From a virus: DNA of 62,334 nucleotides. The stretch is from positions 1 to 62,334 of IMG/VR virus record IMGVR_UViG_3300000101_000013. One strand, written 5' to 3'. Position 1 is the stretch's first letter. Each line of letters opens with the position of its first letter. The position numbers and the translations under genes are program-made. The notes beneath the pieces were generated by a model. That model saw nothing but the letters and a program-made list of their open reading frames with translations, had not been told where the DNA came from and made no database searches. Positions 44,701 to 52,934 of this stretch are shown here, in pieces.

Positions 44701-44844
44701 ATCGTATTGGGGAGATGAGTTTTTAACACCAATGCGCTGATTGTTTACATCTAAATATAATAAATCTGTCTCAAATGCTAAATCTATTCCATTACGAATA
44801 AGATTCGACTTTAAGAGCGGACCCGATATGCGACCTACAGCCAT
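41788..44844 (-). CDS. Beta-helix tail-fibre-like protein (1018 residues)
   Basis: The N-terminus (ISGPLLKSNLIRNGIDLAFE) opens a domain with the fibre repeat TNINVDNNLDIANINVTGN. Residues about 225-400 are a right-handed beta-helix of the pectate-lyase/DUF1565 kind: YVSENGDDAHTGTHPQDPVA, GDTVMVTPGVYTEVFPL and GVALKGAGIRSVTIQPTAGT. Further beta-helix and repeat segments (VEWLNSFTYFANKG, DHKGDFRVGELFYV) are shared with the 973-residue gene. The C-terminal part has the TGTTAQRTAGVAGELRYNSE module. It is paralogous to the gene at 44990. It has a strongly structured 145-base upstream region and an AAGGAG site. A tail spike or fibre is likely; glycanase activity is possible but no catalytic residues are identifiable. 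Confidence 0.7.
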   Translation of the reverse strand: MAVGRISGPLLKSNLIRNGIDLAFETDLLYLDVNNQRIGVKNSSPQYDLDITGTMRSTNINVDNNLDIANINVTGNTISTSEQYLNLGTLDNIVYQNKARIDGIDIQGNVISTNDSSANLEFRPNGTGEVHVHSDMNVTGNIHATGNITADGDITLGDADTDNLVINADIASNIVPDQSNTYTLGEAGRIWNDVHVNNLYADTVNTTALSIGDIDLTLRQGNIIYVSENGDDAHTGTHPQDPVASIVQGLSLATTGDTVMVTPGVYTEVFPLTIPVGVALKGAGIRSVTIQPTAGTNSNDAILLNGETTVEDLTITGFFSPGYAFRFANNITVTSRSPYIKNITVITAGSVTTAEDPRGFNQGDAGRGILADGSVANAASKEASMLFHSVTFITPGVDALTATNGVRIEWLNSFTYFANKGIHALDGATGLKGDGKTRIRLSGITGTFNAADTVTFTSADASTVQTVTVESVDNDILVVDGKNTNFIGFDTTPQSISNGAGATATTIENVDLADFGAEIRMIGSACVYGNFGIYGDGPGIIVYAIGQNLAYIGNGKEVTNDPGTVIQANEVVELNNAKVRYNSVDHKGDFRVGELFYVNQDAGTVSFTANALTVDLTTGATFTTGGDTSFINGSRIDVGNLRLTGNTLSSTVGDINLNSSSGVINLLDNVDITGNLDVSGDVTIGGNITIGDEGTDSIEIVAGINSNLVPSSTNTFSLGTNTNSWSKLWVSELQVDDVNINTNVITTTSSNADLELRANGTGSVVAEGFTFETNNISTTGDMVFDAGSELINFNSSGAIRLPTGTTAQRTAGVAGELRYNSELARFEGFNGTNWFNLKGVEDINGDTRITAELTEGANDDIIRFYVKNDVVFSVDANGFNANQIEIDNIRIDGNVINTTSGDLDLVLSPNGTGSVVIDNFAIKDNTITHTVPQGIMEFQKTGVNAYYKFDGSYGLVIPVGTSLNRPATPEIGMIRFNTADLRVEVFDGSIWTSVAGLSGAVSSIDATNIAIENVLFMG

Positions 44845-44846
44845 TT

Positions 44847-44908
44847 TTTCTCCTTATACGGGCATCCTGTGCCTCCAACCTGTTCAAGCATTATGCTTCT
44901 ATCGCTGG
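44847..44908 (-). other. Small hairpins in the leader of the 1018-residue gene
   Basis: Minus-strand GGCA/TGCC with a 5-base loop and AAGCA/TGCTT with a 3-base loop lie in the leader, the second inside a weaker CAACC/GGTTG pair. They lie just upstream of the AAGGAG ribosome site and might affect translation. Confidence 0.35.
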
Positions 44909-44926
44909 TTGACCGCGGTTTGTAAG

Positions 44927-44952
44927 TGCAAAACAATGGTCGCTGTTTTGCA
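44927..44952 (-). other. Strong hairpin in the 145-base intergenic region
   Basis: TGCAAAACA pairs perfectly with TGTTTTGCA (9 bases, 8-base loop). It has no T run, so it is not a typical terminator for the upstream 973-residue gene; it could be a processing site, an RNA stabiliser or an attenuating structure. Confidence 0.5.
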
Positions 44953-44989
44953 TTATTAGTATTTAGTTGTATTTGTAATTTTAGGTGTG

Positions 44990-47911
44990 TTATCCTAGGA
45001 CAATGGACCAAATATTAACCTGGTCTTCTTGATACTCTATAGTTACACTTTCCCCAGCACCTGTAGCTGGGATCCATTCTTGGAATTCACCTTCTTTGTT
45101 ATCAACGCCAGCATACACTTCTAGAGCTTTTACGTCTGCTCTAGCATTGAATCTAGTATCACCAGTTTGTGGATTAGGCCCTCTAGTGTCATTACCACCA
45201 CTTGGCATAACTATTCCTGACGCTCCTCTAAATGCAAAGTACCCGTCATCGGTTACAAATGTCATAGGTCCGCCGTCAGTTATTTCTAAAATGTTATTTT
45301 TTATTTTTAAATCTTCTTGTACAAATTTGCCGTTGCCGTGCATAGCAAATTGTAAATTACTATTTGATACTTCTGTTGAAATAGTGTTGCCATCTAATTT
45401 AATATCATCTACACTAAGAGCTCCAAATAAGATACTGTCGCCTGTTATGTCTGCCATTAATGTAGAAGAATCTATTGCATCTACTGCTCCATTTACTATA
45501 AATCTAATGTTGTTTGATGTAGGATCAGCTGTTACGCTAGTAAGTCTGTCTGAAGAAAATATACCGTTAAATGTTATTGGAGCATTGATAGTTTGTCCTT
45601 CAAATCTGTTTGAATCTGTACTGTATCTAATTGATCCTATTGCAGGCGCACCAGAAGAATCAGCGTTTAACCTTTGTCCGTCTGTGCCTGTAGGCAATTT
45701 AATTGATCCTGTAGTTGCAATGTTAAAATTAGTATTTGTAGTAAAATTTAAATCATCAGCTCTAGTAAAAAGTTTATTTTCATCTACAGCTATATCTTCT
45801 AATAATACCGCGCCAGTGCCTTGAGCTCTAAATTCTAAATCGTTATTTGTTTCAGTAGTTGTTATAAAAGTATCCTGTATCAACACATCATCTGATTGTG
45901 CAGCACTTAACCAGGCTTTTTTCCAAGTCTTACTTGCAAGTCCTAAACTATATGCTCCACTAATATCTGGTACAATATCTTGATCAATTTCTTGTGCAAA
46001 GCTAATTGTATCATTGGCATCATTACCGAATCCTATTGCACTTCCACCAATTGTAAAGTCTCCTGACATTACAACATTACCGGTAACATTTGTATTGTCT
46101 AAAAAGTTTATTATTCCTGCTGCACTATCAACATTAATACTTCCTGGACTACTAAACAATGTATTGTTTGTGATTATAAGATTACCTGTTGATGCTTGTG
46201 CGCCGTTTAAAATACTTGTAGATCCACCGGTTGTAACATTAATTCCGTTGAGTGCATTTACTTGTGCTTCTGTAATAACTATACTTGATTCGCCACTTTC
46301 TAAATCAACAACAAATTGATCTCCAACTCTAAAATTACCTAAATGGTCAGTTGACGAAAAGTAAATATTGCCACTGTTAAGCTCACTGGTTTCTTGTGTT
46401 TGTAAAGCTCTACTAGGATCATTGTCCAAGAATTTACCACTTCCGATATATCCAAAGTTGTGTTGTATTAGATACATAATAGTATCTGCACCGTCGGCTA
46501 CTGCTCCGTAATTTCCGTAAACGTTTGCTGAACCAATAGACCTAATTTCAGCTCCAAACTGTGTTGTTGATCCGTCTGTACTTAAATGACCAGTTACTCC
46601 TCTAACAGCATATAATCCTCTGTTTGCAAAATATGTAAACGAGTTAAGCCATTCAACTCTAACACCATTTGTCATAGTAAGTGCATCAACTCCTGGTGTG
46701 ATAAATGTAACGCTATGGAATAACATACTTGCTTCTTTACTAGCACTTAAAACATTTGCTCCATCAACCAATGCACCTTTACCTGCATCACCTTGTGCAA
46801 AACCTCTAGGGTCGCTTGCACTTGTTACACTACCTGCTGTAATTACTGTTACGTTTTGTATGTAAGGACTTCTACTACTTACAACAGTATTAGATGCAAA
46901 ACTAAATGCATGCCCTGGACTAAAGAAATCTTTTATAGTAACATGTTGAACGGTTGATTCGCCATTCATTAAGAAACAGTTATTTGTATTTGTTCCTGCT
47001 GTTGGTTTAATAATTACACCACGCATGTTATGTCCAACTACACTTACGTTAGTTGGTATTTCTAAAGGAAATACTTCTTCGTATTCTCCAGGAAATATAT
47101 GTATTTCGACTGGTCCTTGTATACTTGCATCAGCTCTTGCTAGTGCTGCTTTGATAGTAAGCATAGGACCTTGTACATTGTCTCCTACTGCTGAATCACT
47201 TCCGTTTTTGCTTACATAAAATATGTTACCTACACGTAATCCAAAATTTGCTGTCTCAGCAAGAATAGCACTTGCTTGAACGGCTTGAGTATTAACTAGG
47301 TTAGTATGTAATTCACCCCATTCTTTGCCAGCACTACCTAAATCATATGTGTCTGTAGTATCAGGTAAAATGTTATTTGGTATGTCAGCATTAATAACTA
47401 AATTATCTTCTGATCCGCTACCTAATGTAATATTTCCGTCAAGGGTTATGTTAGATTGTGAATGTAACCCGCCAAATACTTCTAAATTAGTAGGTATTTC
47501 TGTTGTACCTGTGCCGTTTGGTCTTAGATCAATATTTGAATTTGTATTATAACTTTTAATACTATTATCATTAATTTCAATTTGATCTGTTGCTAATCCT
47601 GATAAATTTATTGTTCCGCCAACAGCTGCTTGTAATACAATTGGAGAATCTAAGGAATTAATGTTACTTCCGTTGCCCCAAGTAAGATTTCCTATTTGTA
47701 ATTGTGTAGATGCGATCATACTAGGCATCTTAGACATGCCTAATACTTGTACTTCGTCAGTTGTTGTGTTTGAATTGAATCCTAATTTAAGAGCTGTTGC
47801 ATCTAAATGAAGGAGAGATGTATCACTAAGTGTGTTTTTAACATTTAAATTAATTCCGTTACGTTCAAGATTTGCTGCTAATAACGGTCCGGATATTCTA
47901 CCTACTGCCAT
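44990..47911 (-). CDS. Beta-helix tail-fibre-like protein (973 residues), paralogue of the preceding one
   Basis: It has the same organisation as the 1018-residue gene: ISGPLLAANLERNGINLNV, a central right-handed beta-helix (YVSKNGSDSAVGDNVQGPML, IPTNVSVVGHNMRGVIIKPT), VEWLNSFTYFANRGLYAV, GNFRVGDQFVVD and LPTGTDGQRLNADSSGAP. The two are clear tandem paralogues that diverge most in the C-terminal third. It starts after CTTATGCAGTAG with an ATAAATAC box and GGAGA upstream. Tandem divergence of fibre genes usually reflects host-range change. A right-handed beta-helix spike that digests or binds a surface glycan is possible. Confidence 0.7.
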   Translation of the reverse strand: MAVGRISGPLLAANLERNGINLNVKNTLSDTSLLHLDATALKLGFNSNTTTDEVQVLGMSKMPSMIASTQLQIGNLTWGNGSNINSLDSPIVLQAAVGGTINLSGLATDQIEINDNSIKSYNTNSNIDLRPNGTGTTEIPTNLEVFGGLHSQSNITLDGNITLGSGSEDNLVINADIPNNILPDTTDTYDLGSAGKEWGELHTNLVNTQAVQASAILAETANFGLRVGNIFYVSKNGSDSAVGDNVQGPMLTIKAALARADASIQGPVEIHIFPGEYEEVFPLEIPTNVSVVGHNMRGVIIKPTAGTNTNNCFLMNGESTVQHVTIKDFFSPGHAFSFASNTVVSSRSPYIQNVTVITAGSVTSASDPRGFAQGDAGKGALVDGANVLSASKEASMLFHSVTFITPGVDALTMTNGVRVEWLNSFTYFANRGLYAVRGVTGHLSTDGSTTQFGAEIRSIGSANVYGNYGAVADGADTIMYLIQHNFGYIGSGKFLDNDPSRALQTQETSELNSGNIYFSSTDHLGNFRVGDQFVVDLESGESSIVITEAQVNALNGINVTTGGSTSILNGAQASTGNLIITNNTLFSSPGSINVDSAAGIINFLDNTNVTGNVVMSGDFTIGGSAIGFGNDANDTISFAQEIDQDIVPDISGAYSLGLASKTWKKAWLSAAQSDDVLIQDTFITTTETNNDLEFRAQGTGAVLLEDIAVDENKLFTRADDLNFTTNTNFNIATTGSIKLPTGTDGQRLNADSSGAPAIGSIRYSTDSNRFEGQTINAPITFNGIFSSDRLTSVTADPTSNNIRFIVNGAVDAIDSSTLMADITGDSILFGALSVDDIKLDGNTISTEVSNSNLQFAMHGNGKFVQEDLKIKNNILEITDGGPMTFVTDDGYFAFRGASGIVMPSGGNDTRGPNPQTGDTRFNARADVKALEVYAGVDNKEGEFQEWIPATGAGESVTIEYQEDQVNIWSIVLG

Positions 47912-47930
47912 GATGTCTCCTTATGCAGTA

Positions 47931-47940
47931 GTATTTATTG
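47931..47940 (-). promoter_or_regulatory. Candidate late promoter box
   Basis: Minus-strand CAATAAATAC about 20 bases upstream of the 973-residue gene, in the 31-base gap after the 177-residue gene. Confidence 0.4.
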
Positions 47941-47942
47941 CT

Positions 47943-48476
47943 TTACTTGTCAAAGTTATGTAGTACAGTAATAGGTTTTGTTAAATCTGGAGCTGATCCA
48001 AATTTAATATACCAGCCGTCTGCATATGGTTGATTAGGACCGACTAAATTTCCGCTTACACTCTGTACTAACGTATAGTTTGTTGTTGCTATTTGAAAAA
48101 CATTTTCTACAAATACAAGAACATTTTGAGCTGCTGCTGGAACTGGATAATCTGCATCACCGCTTGCTAGTGGTCCAAAAACAGTTTCTGTTGCATCTCC
48201 GTTACCTAAATTTTGTTGCGTAATACCCGGATCTTGATTTGGTTCTTTAAAACGTATTTCTCTCCAGGCTCCGTTTTGATATGATTCAAATTGATCATCG
48301 TCAGTATTATATCTTAGATGTCCGTTATTTGGAGTTGTTGGTCTTTGTGCTTCAGTTCCTTTAGGAACAAGCATAGTATTTGTACTATCAAAAATAACCT
48401 GACCATTGACATCATACTTAACTCCGTTTCCGTAAATATTACGTAGGTTAGTATTTTGTGCTTTGAGTAATCTCAT
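47943..48476 (-). CDS. Fibre-module protein (177 residues)
   Basis: Contains the marine phage fibre module VPKGTEAQRPTTPNNGHLRY and NTDDDQFESYQNGAWREI at residues about 37-73. The C-terminal half (VFVENVFQIATTNYTLVQS, DGWYIKFGSAPD) resembles a small beta-sandwich joined to phage fibre proteins. It follows the 111-residue gene by two bases. A short connector or tip in the tail-fibre network is likely. Confidence 0.6.
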   Translation of the reverse strand: MRLLKAQNTNLRNIYGNGVKYDVNGQVIFDSTNTMLVPKGTEAQRPTTPNNGHLRYNTDDDQFESYQNGAWREIRFKEPNQDPGITQQNLGNGDATETVFGPLASGDADYPVPAAAQNVLVFVENVFQIATTNYTLVQSVSGNLVGPNQPYADGWYIKFGSAPDLTKPITVLHNFDK

Positions 48477-48478
48477 TA

Positions 48479-48814
48479 TTACACTTCCAAATAACTTATT
48501 GTTACAGCAAGATTAGTTAAATTTGCTCCAATATCTGGTGCAGCAACAAAGCTAACTAAATCGCCAGCTTCTAAAACTATTCTTTCTGAATCAAATGTAA
48601 ATGTTTCTCCTGCTGGTAGTACTAAATTGTTTACAATTCTAGTCACAGAGTTATTAAGTGCTACTCCGCTTGGTAAAAAGTGTAAATCAAAGTTTGCAGA
48701 ATCAACGCTACTATTATTACAAACCATTATATTTGTAATAGCATATCTTTTACCTGACGGTACTGTAATAACATCTAGTTGTGTATTTGTTAGTTGTGCG
48801 TTTACGATTGCCAT
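48479..48814 (-). CDS. Small beta-rich structural protein
   Basis: A 111-residue protein, beginning MAIVNAQLTNTQLDVITVPS with a later LPAGETFTFDSERIVLEAGD, predicted to be all-beta. It shares its plan with the 106- and 109-residue proteins at 25813 and 41448, all sitting beside fibre genes. The three-copy pattern suggests a repeated small structural subunit. It starts 9 bases after the 351-residue gene ends. The function is unknown. Confidence 0.6.
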   Translation of the reverse strand: MAIVNAQLTNTQLDVITVPSGKRYAITNIMVCNNSSVDSANFDLHFLPSGVALNNSVTRIVNNLVLPAGETFTFDSERIVLEAGDLVSFVAAPDIGANLTNLAVTISYLEV

Positions 48815-48823
48815 ATTGTTTCC

Positions 48824-49879
48824 TTAAAAGAGCATTCCGAACAGTAATGCTCTATTTTTACTTACTAGTTCGTCTGTTACATTGTTTTTATTTACATAAT
48901 ATAAGCCAACATTGCCTTCACTGTCGGCTGTATTTTTTGAAAATATTTTTATTCCATCACTAGGTACTGAAGGTGTTGCTGATAGATCATCGTCAAAAGG
49001 AGATCCAGTTAATACCATTGAATCTTTAACTATAACAGATCCTGTTCCAGGTGCTGATAAAAATAAATCATCATCTGATATTGTAGTAGATATTTCATTT
49101 TTTTGTATTTTTATATCAGCAAGTTCTAATCTGTTACTATAAATATTTCCAATCAAAGTATTGTCTACTTTTATCTCTACTGTACTTTCAACTCCGGTTG
49201 TGTCTTGATCTCTTGTTTTTACAGAAGTATCATTATCAACAATACCCGGCTGTAAAATATTTGCAAAACTATATGTAATATAATCCTGCACAGATTTTAC
49301 TGTTGTTAATCCATCATCATTTAATGATACAACTCCGCCACCTGGGTCAGTAATTACAAAGTCATTTGCAACAGCATCGAACGCATAATTAAAAATATTA
49401 CGTTCATAATTTACTGTACCACTAACATCTATCATAGATGCTGGTGTTGTAATATATAATCGTCCTTCGGCATTAATACTATTTGTTGCAAAAGGCAAAG
49501 TTGTTCCTGTTGCATCTTGTAATTTAAAAGATCCTGTTCCGCTTGATCCGCCTGTGGCAAACGGTGTCTGTTCATTAAAAACTATTCTTGCTGCAGGTAG
49601 TGAACCTCTATCAATTTCTACACCTGCTATATAACCAGCTGATGCACTTATTCCTGCACCAGACTCGCCTTCGTTTAGTGTAATAATATTATCAGCAATA
49701 GTAGTAACGGTTGATTCTACTGTAGTTTGTGTTCCTTTTACTTCAAGATCACCGTTAATAACAATAGTTCCTTGAACAGCAGAATTACCATCAGTAGTAT
49801 CTAAAGTAATAGTGCCTGCTGCTCCATTACTAACAGTAATTTTATAATTACCACCAGTTACTTTTTCTATTTTTGACAT
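48824..49879 (-). CDS. Fibre-like structural protein (351 residues)
   Basis: The N-terminus (GTIVINGDLEVKGTQTTVES, TIADNIITLNEGE) is the classic fibre 'identity' module of marine T4-like phages. Later regions have LYITTPASMIDVSGTVNYER and a TTISDDDLFLSAPGTGSVIV repeat also present in the 1018- and 973-residue genes. It is preceded by a hairpin (49896-49922) after the 205-residue gene, with an AAGG site near the start. Probably a distal or linking fibre segment, inferred from modules. Confidence 0.65.
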   Translation of the reverse strand: MSKIEKVTGGNYKITVSNGAAGTITLDTTDGNSAVQGTIVINGDLEVKGTQTTVESTVTTIADNIITLNEGESGAGISASAGYIAGVEIDRGSLPAARIVFNEQTPFATGGSSGTGSFKLQDATGTTLPFATNSINAEGRLYITTPASMIDVSGTVNYERNIFNYAFDAVANDFVITDPGGGVVSLNDDGLTTVKSVQDYITYSFANILQPGIVDNDTSVKTRDQDTTGVESTVEIKVDNTLIGNIYSNRLELADIKIQKNEISTTISDDDLFLSAPGTGSVIVKDSMVLTGSPFDDDLSATPSVPSDGIKIFSKNTADSEGNVGLYYVNKNNVTDELVSKNRALLFGMLF

Positions 49880-49895
49880 TTACAAATCCTTAAAT

Positions 49896-49922
49896 TGTTG
49901 TGGGGAACTTGCCCCCACAACA
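49896..49922. terminator. Strong hairpin between the 205- and 351-residue genes
   Basis: TGTTGTGGGG pairs perfectly with CCCCACAACA across a 7-base loop. It lies in the 56-base gap. The following T stretch is short on either strand (AATTT on minus), so it may slow or partly terminate transcription, or protect an mRNA end. Confidence 0.55.
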
Positions 49923-49935
49923 TTTATATCTTACT

Positions 49936-50553
49936 TTAAGTTGCTTGTGCATCAACAACAATGCCGCCACTTTCAGTCGCCGCTTTAGTTGCTACACCAT
50001 CTGATGTATAACCAGTAAAGCCACTACTATCAACACCATCTAATTCGAAAGTGTTAGTTGTTTTATTTGCCACTGTGTATGCAGTTTCAAGGTTAAGCTC
50101 AACCATTCCAACTACGCCACGGATAGATACTTTATCTCCGTTGCTGAAGCCGTGTCCAGTTGCTGTGATAACACATGGATCTGCCGCTGTTGCACCTGAA
50201 ATAACTTTTTCAATTGCTGAACTTGTTCCTGTAGCTGATCTTGCCCACTTGTGTTTTGTTGCGCCTTCAAGTTGCATTTTTCTGTTGAACATTTTTGTAA
50301 TCTGTTTAGTAACACCGTCACTGTCAGTTACGTTAATGCAAAATTCACTAGCACCTAAACCTCCAATTGACTTGTTAACCAATGTACAAGTTTCTGTTTT
50401 GTTTCCATCAGTAACAATAAATTTATTTGTTGATCTTTGTTTTACAATGTGTGACTCAGTAGTAATTTCTCCACCAGCTGCAAATTTAACTGCTGTTACT
50501 TGGATTTTACCGGCTCCGTCACCAATGTGTTTTTTATTAATTGGTCTTCCCAT
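49936..50553 (-). CDS. Conserved structural protein with FCCH-like domain
   Basis: I start at 50553 because AAAAGGAG precedes that ATG and the protein then opens MGRPINKKHIGDGAGKIQV, typical of a marine phage structural family; an upstream in-frame ATG at 50616 adds 21 poorly conserved residues. The 205-residue product has HIVKQRSTNKFIV in its first half and ATGHGFSNGDKVSIRGVVG near residue 140, a module resembling the ubiquitin-activating enzyme FCCH domain, also in the gene at 33171. It is upstream of the fibre genes and downstream of the membrane protein. A virion role is likely. Confidence 0.65.
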   Translation of the reverse strand: MGRPINKKHIGDGAGKIQVTAVKFAAGGEITTESHIVKQRSTNKFIVTDGNKTETCTLVNKSIGGLGASEFCINVTDSDGVTKQITKMFNRKMQLEGATKHKWARSATGTSSAIEKVISGATAADPCVITATGHGFSNGDKVSIRGVVGMVELNLETAYTVANKTTNTFELDGVDSSGFTGYTSDGVATKAATESGGIVVDAQAT

Positions 50554-50611
50554 TTGTTTTCTCCTTTTAAAACGTTCTAGGTTTACGCAGTGGGTCATTT
50601 CTGCATAAGTC

Positions 50612-50624
50612 CGCATGATGCGGC
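50612..50624. other. Small hairpin
   Basis: CCGCA TCA TGCGG (5-base stem) upstream of the 205-residue gene's true start. Of uncertain meaning. Confidence 0.25.
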
Positions 50625-50640
50625 ACGATTATTGACACAA

Positions 50641-50650
50641 GTATTTATCA
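50641..50650 (-). promoter_or_regulatory. Candidate late promoter box
   Basis: Minus-strand TGATAAATAC at the end of the DUF6580-like gene region, about 90 bases upstream of the 205-residue gene. This would start a late transcript for the fibre genes independent of the accessory island. Confidence 0.4.
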
Positions 50651-50656
50651 AATAGA

Positions 50657-51133
50657 TTAAGTACGGTGTTTTAGTTTCTCTAGTACTAGTTTTTCTACAA
50701 TATAAAATGAACTAACGTATAACAGTGTGCTCAACAACGTCATATGAAAGAACGGTATTGCCGCTATATAACATGTTAATAAGCCTGCAAGAGTTAGTCC
50801 GTAGTATCCACTAGTCCATATTGCAAAGTTAGTTATAACAAAAAACAATATAGGACCCGCAAATGTTATTGATAACAGTTTAATTTTTGTTGCTAGTAGC
50901 GTACACATTATGATACTACTATAAGTCCATATCATGTAACCATGAAGTCCCCAATATATATCTGCTATAAACATAGCAAGTAATATAGCACATATTGCCG
51001 TCGGAATGTGCTTTATAATTCTTGGAGCAAAAACAGCGACAGCAATAATAGGTGTAAAATTAGGTGGGTGTGGTATAATTCTACTAAGTGCTAATACAAA
51101 TACAAATCCTAAAAACCAATATATATTATTCAT
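50657..51133 (-). CDS. DUF6580-like membrane protein, possible transport component
   Basis: A 158-residue protein with about five hydrophobic segments (IYWFLGFVFVLALSRI, AICAILLAMFIADIYWG, FAGPILFFVITNFAIW and others). NFTPIIAVAVFAPR near the N-terminus, FIADIYWGLH and VITNFAIWTSGYYGLTLAGL match the DUF6580 group of putative transporters, which I recall as often sitting next to cobalamin uptake genes in marine bacteria. It shares one base with the BtuB-like gene upstream, so they are cotranscribed. A role as a small substrate-binding (S-like) membrane subunit is a hypothesis. No partner ATPase is in the window, so it would have to work with host proteins. Confidence 0.7.
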   Translation of the reverse strand: MNNIYWFLGFVFVLALSRIIPHPPNFTPIIAVAVFAPRIIKHIPTAICAILLAMFIADIYWGLHGYMIWTYSSIIMCTLLATKIKLLSITFAGPILFFVITNFAIWTSGYYGLTLAGLLTCYIAAIPFFHMTLLSTLLYVSSFYIVEKLVLEKLKHRT

Positions 51134-52869
51134 TACATTACTATTCTAATACCAGCCTGGAAGTTTATTCCCATTTGGTTGTATCCATCTGGTTGTTCAT
51201 ACTTCTCATCTGTAATATTATATAGTCCTAGATAAAACATTTTGTTTTCATGTGTTTGATTTAATTCTAAATCAAACGTAGTTATACTACTTTTATCTAT
51301 TGTTTTAAAAGTTGAACTATCGATGTCTTTGTGGTCACCATAATAATTCATTGACGCTTTGTAATTTAGATCATCTATATTTTTAGAAATACCGGAACTG
51401 TTAGTCCAAGCAGGTCTACGTAACTTTTCATCACCGTTATTTAATTTTGCTTCTGTATAAGTTACATTAGAATCAAAAATATACCCGCTATAATCTTTAC
51501 TATAACTTACTTCAGCACCTTTGCTTGTTCCGCCGCCTGTAATATTAGTATATGTAGAATTAGCATATGTGATTGAATTAGTTTCTTCAATATAAAATAA
51601 TGCTGTATCAAAGTTGCCTATCTTATAACCTATTTCATATGAGTCAATATCTTCAGCATTTAAGTTTGGATTACCATTATATCCATAACTGTCTATACCA
51701 TACATTTCATATAATGTTGGTAATCTATAACCTTGTGAGTAACTTGCTCTTAAATGATCAAATGATATTCCTATTCTTGAACTAAGTTTGCTATCAAAAT
51801 CACTAATGCTATCATATCTACTACTAAAACTTAGAACAGTTCCTAGATAGTATTCTTTATCAACTTCAAAGAACAATCCTGAAACATATCTATTTTCTTT
51901 AACACTACTTTGATAACTGTTTATATTTGTTGCAAAGTCTGCACTTGCTTCATTGTATTCCCAACCTACGGAATAATCATATGAGTCTTTATTAAAAGTA
52001 TGCTGTGTTAAATATGTATTACTTTCACTGTTGTATTTGTCAACTACTCCGTTTTTAGTATATGTTCTATCATGTTTACTATTGTTTAGGACTACTCTTG
52101 TATTTTTGGTTTGGAAATCTATTTGGTTGTTATTCCATTCCCAATCACCTGTATAATTTAATACATCTGCTGATCCGCTATCAAGACTCATATCATTTTT
52201 GTCTTTAATTTTGTTTAGTTTAAGAATGTATTTGTTTCCTATGTAATCATAACCAATATTAAATGTATTTGCTTCATGTGGATCTTTTTCTTCACCTTGT
52301 GCGTATACACTTACACCATCTGTTGTTGTTTGATTAGCAGTAACTTTAAAATTATGTCTATCAGTTTGATCTTTATCAACTACACTTATTTCTTTGCTGA
52401 TAAGATTATTAGAGCCTATACTAACATCTATATAACTATTTCCATATGTACTTGAGTGCATATCAATAACACCGCCTGCCGCATTAGGCCCGTGTGCGTT
52501 GCTCATAGGACCCTTTATAACTGTCAAATAGTCTATTCCTATCAAGTTATGTTGACTAAAATCATCTGCTCCACTAGGTGTGCTATGGTCTTTGATTACA
52601 ATTCCGTTTAACGTAATTAAACTGTGATCGCTTTCGGTACCTCTAATAAACAAACTACTTGATTGTCCTGGAGGTCCATTTTGTACAATACTAACTCCAT
52701 TAGTCGTTTCAACTGGAGTGTCAACACCTATAATATCATATGAATATGTTCTAGTTGCTAAGTCACTTGCTGTTCTTGGAATTGTTATTGTTATTTCTAA
52801 AGGTTCGGCCAAACTTTGGCCACAAAAAAACACGGTAAGAACCGTGACTAACAATATTATTTTATTCAT
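51133..52869 (-). CDS. btuB: TonB-dependent outer-membrane receptor, BtuB-like
   Basis: A 578-residue protein with a signal peptide (hydrophobic 5-18, cleavage probably after SLA, residue 21). A TonB-box-like EITITIPR follows, then the plug domain (GVSIVQNGPPGQSSSLFIRG; SHSLITLNG-like HSLITLNGIV; IKGPMSNAHGPNAAGGVIDM) and a barrel with repeated aromatic strands. The length and plug pattern fit BtuB (614 in E. coli) better than siderophore receptors, but the ligand is not proven. A BtuB-type SYSQGYRLPTLYEMYG segment with NPNLNAEDIDSYEIGY is the usual extracellular loop region. It ends in Met rather than an aromatic residue, unusual for a barrel. It is translated with the DUF6580-like gene. A complete receptor in a phage is notable. 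Confidence 0.85.
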   Translation of the reverse strand: MNKIILLVTVLTVFFCGQSLAEPLEITITIPRTASDLATRTYSYDIIGVDTPVETTNGVSIVQNGPPGQSSSLFIRGTESDHSLITLNGIVIKDHSTPSGADDFSQHNLIGIDYLTVIKGPMSNAHGPNAAGGVIDMHSSTYGNSYIDVSIGSNNLISKEISVVDKDQTDRHNFKVTANQTTTDGVSVYAQGEEKDPHEANTFNIGYDYIGNKYILKLNKIKDKNDMSLDSGSADVLNYTGDWEWNNNQIDFQTKNTRVVLNNSKHDRTYTKNGVVDKYNSESNTYLTQHTFNKDSYDYSVGWEYNEASADFATNINSYQSSVKENRYVSGLFFEVDKEYYLGTVLSFSSRYDSISDFDSKLSSRIGISFDHLRASYSQGYRLPTLYEMYGIDSYGYNGNPNLNAEDIDSYEIGYKIGNFDTALFYIEETNSITYANSTYTNITGGGTSKGAEVSYSKDYSGYIFDSNVTYTEAKLNNGDEKLRRPAWTNSSGISKNIDDLNYKASMNYYGDHKDIDSSTFKTIDKSSITTFDLELNQTHENKMFYLGLYNITDEKYEQPDGYNQMGINFQAGIRIVM

Positions 52870-52874
52870 AATGT

Positions 52875-52903
52875 ATTTTATATTCTAAAGAAAGATTTGT
52901 CAA
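52875..52903 (-). promoter_or_regulatory. Consensus-like sigma70 promoter for the btuB-like gene
   Basis: Minus-strand TTGACA (52903-52898), exactly 17 bases, TAAAAT (52880-52875). The expected start (about 52868) falls on or within the ATG at 52869, so the transcript would be leaderless or almost so. No Shine-Dalgarno is present before the ATG. Confidence 0.65.
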
Positions 52904-52905
52904 GA

Positions 52906-52929
52906 AAAAAGACTCCAAAGAGCCTTTTT
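52906..52929 (-). terminator. Rho-independent terminator of the structured RNA
   Basis: AAAAAGGCTC and GAGTCTTTTT form a 10-base stem (one G-U) with TTTG loop, and six T residues follow on the minus strand. It lies between the structured RNA and the btuB promoter. It could end an independent RNA or act as the switchable terminator of a riboswitch. Confidence 0.8.
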
Positions 52930-52934
52930 AAAAT

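Noticed and set aside
50554-50616. Longer start for the 205-residue structural protein
   Set aside because: The internal ATG has a good AAGGAG site and starts the recognisable MGRPINKKHIGDG; the upstream one has no ribosome site.
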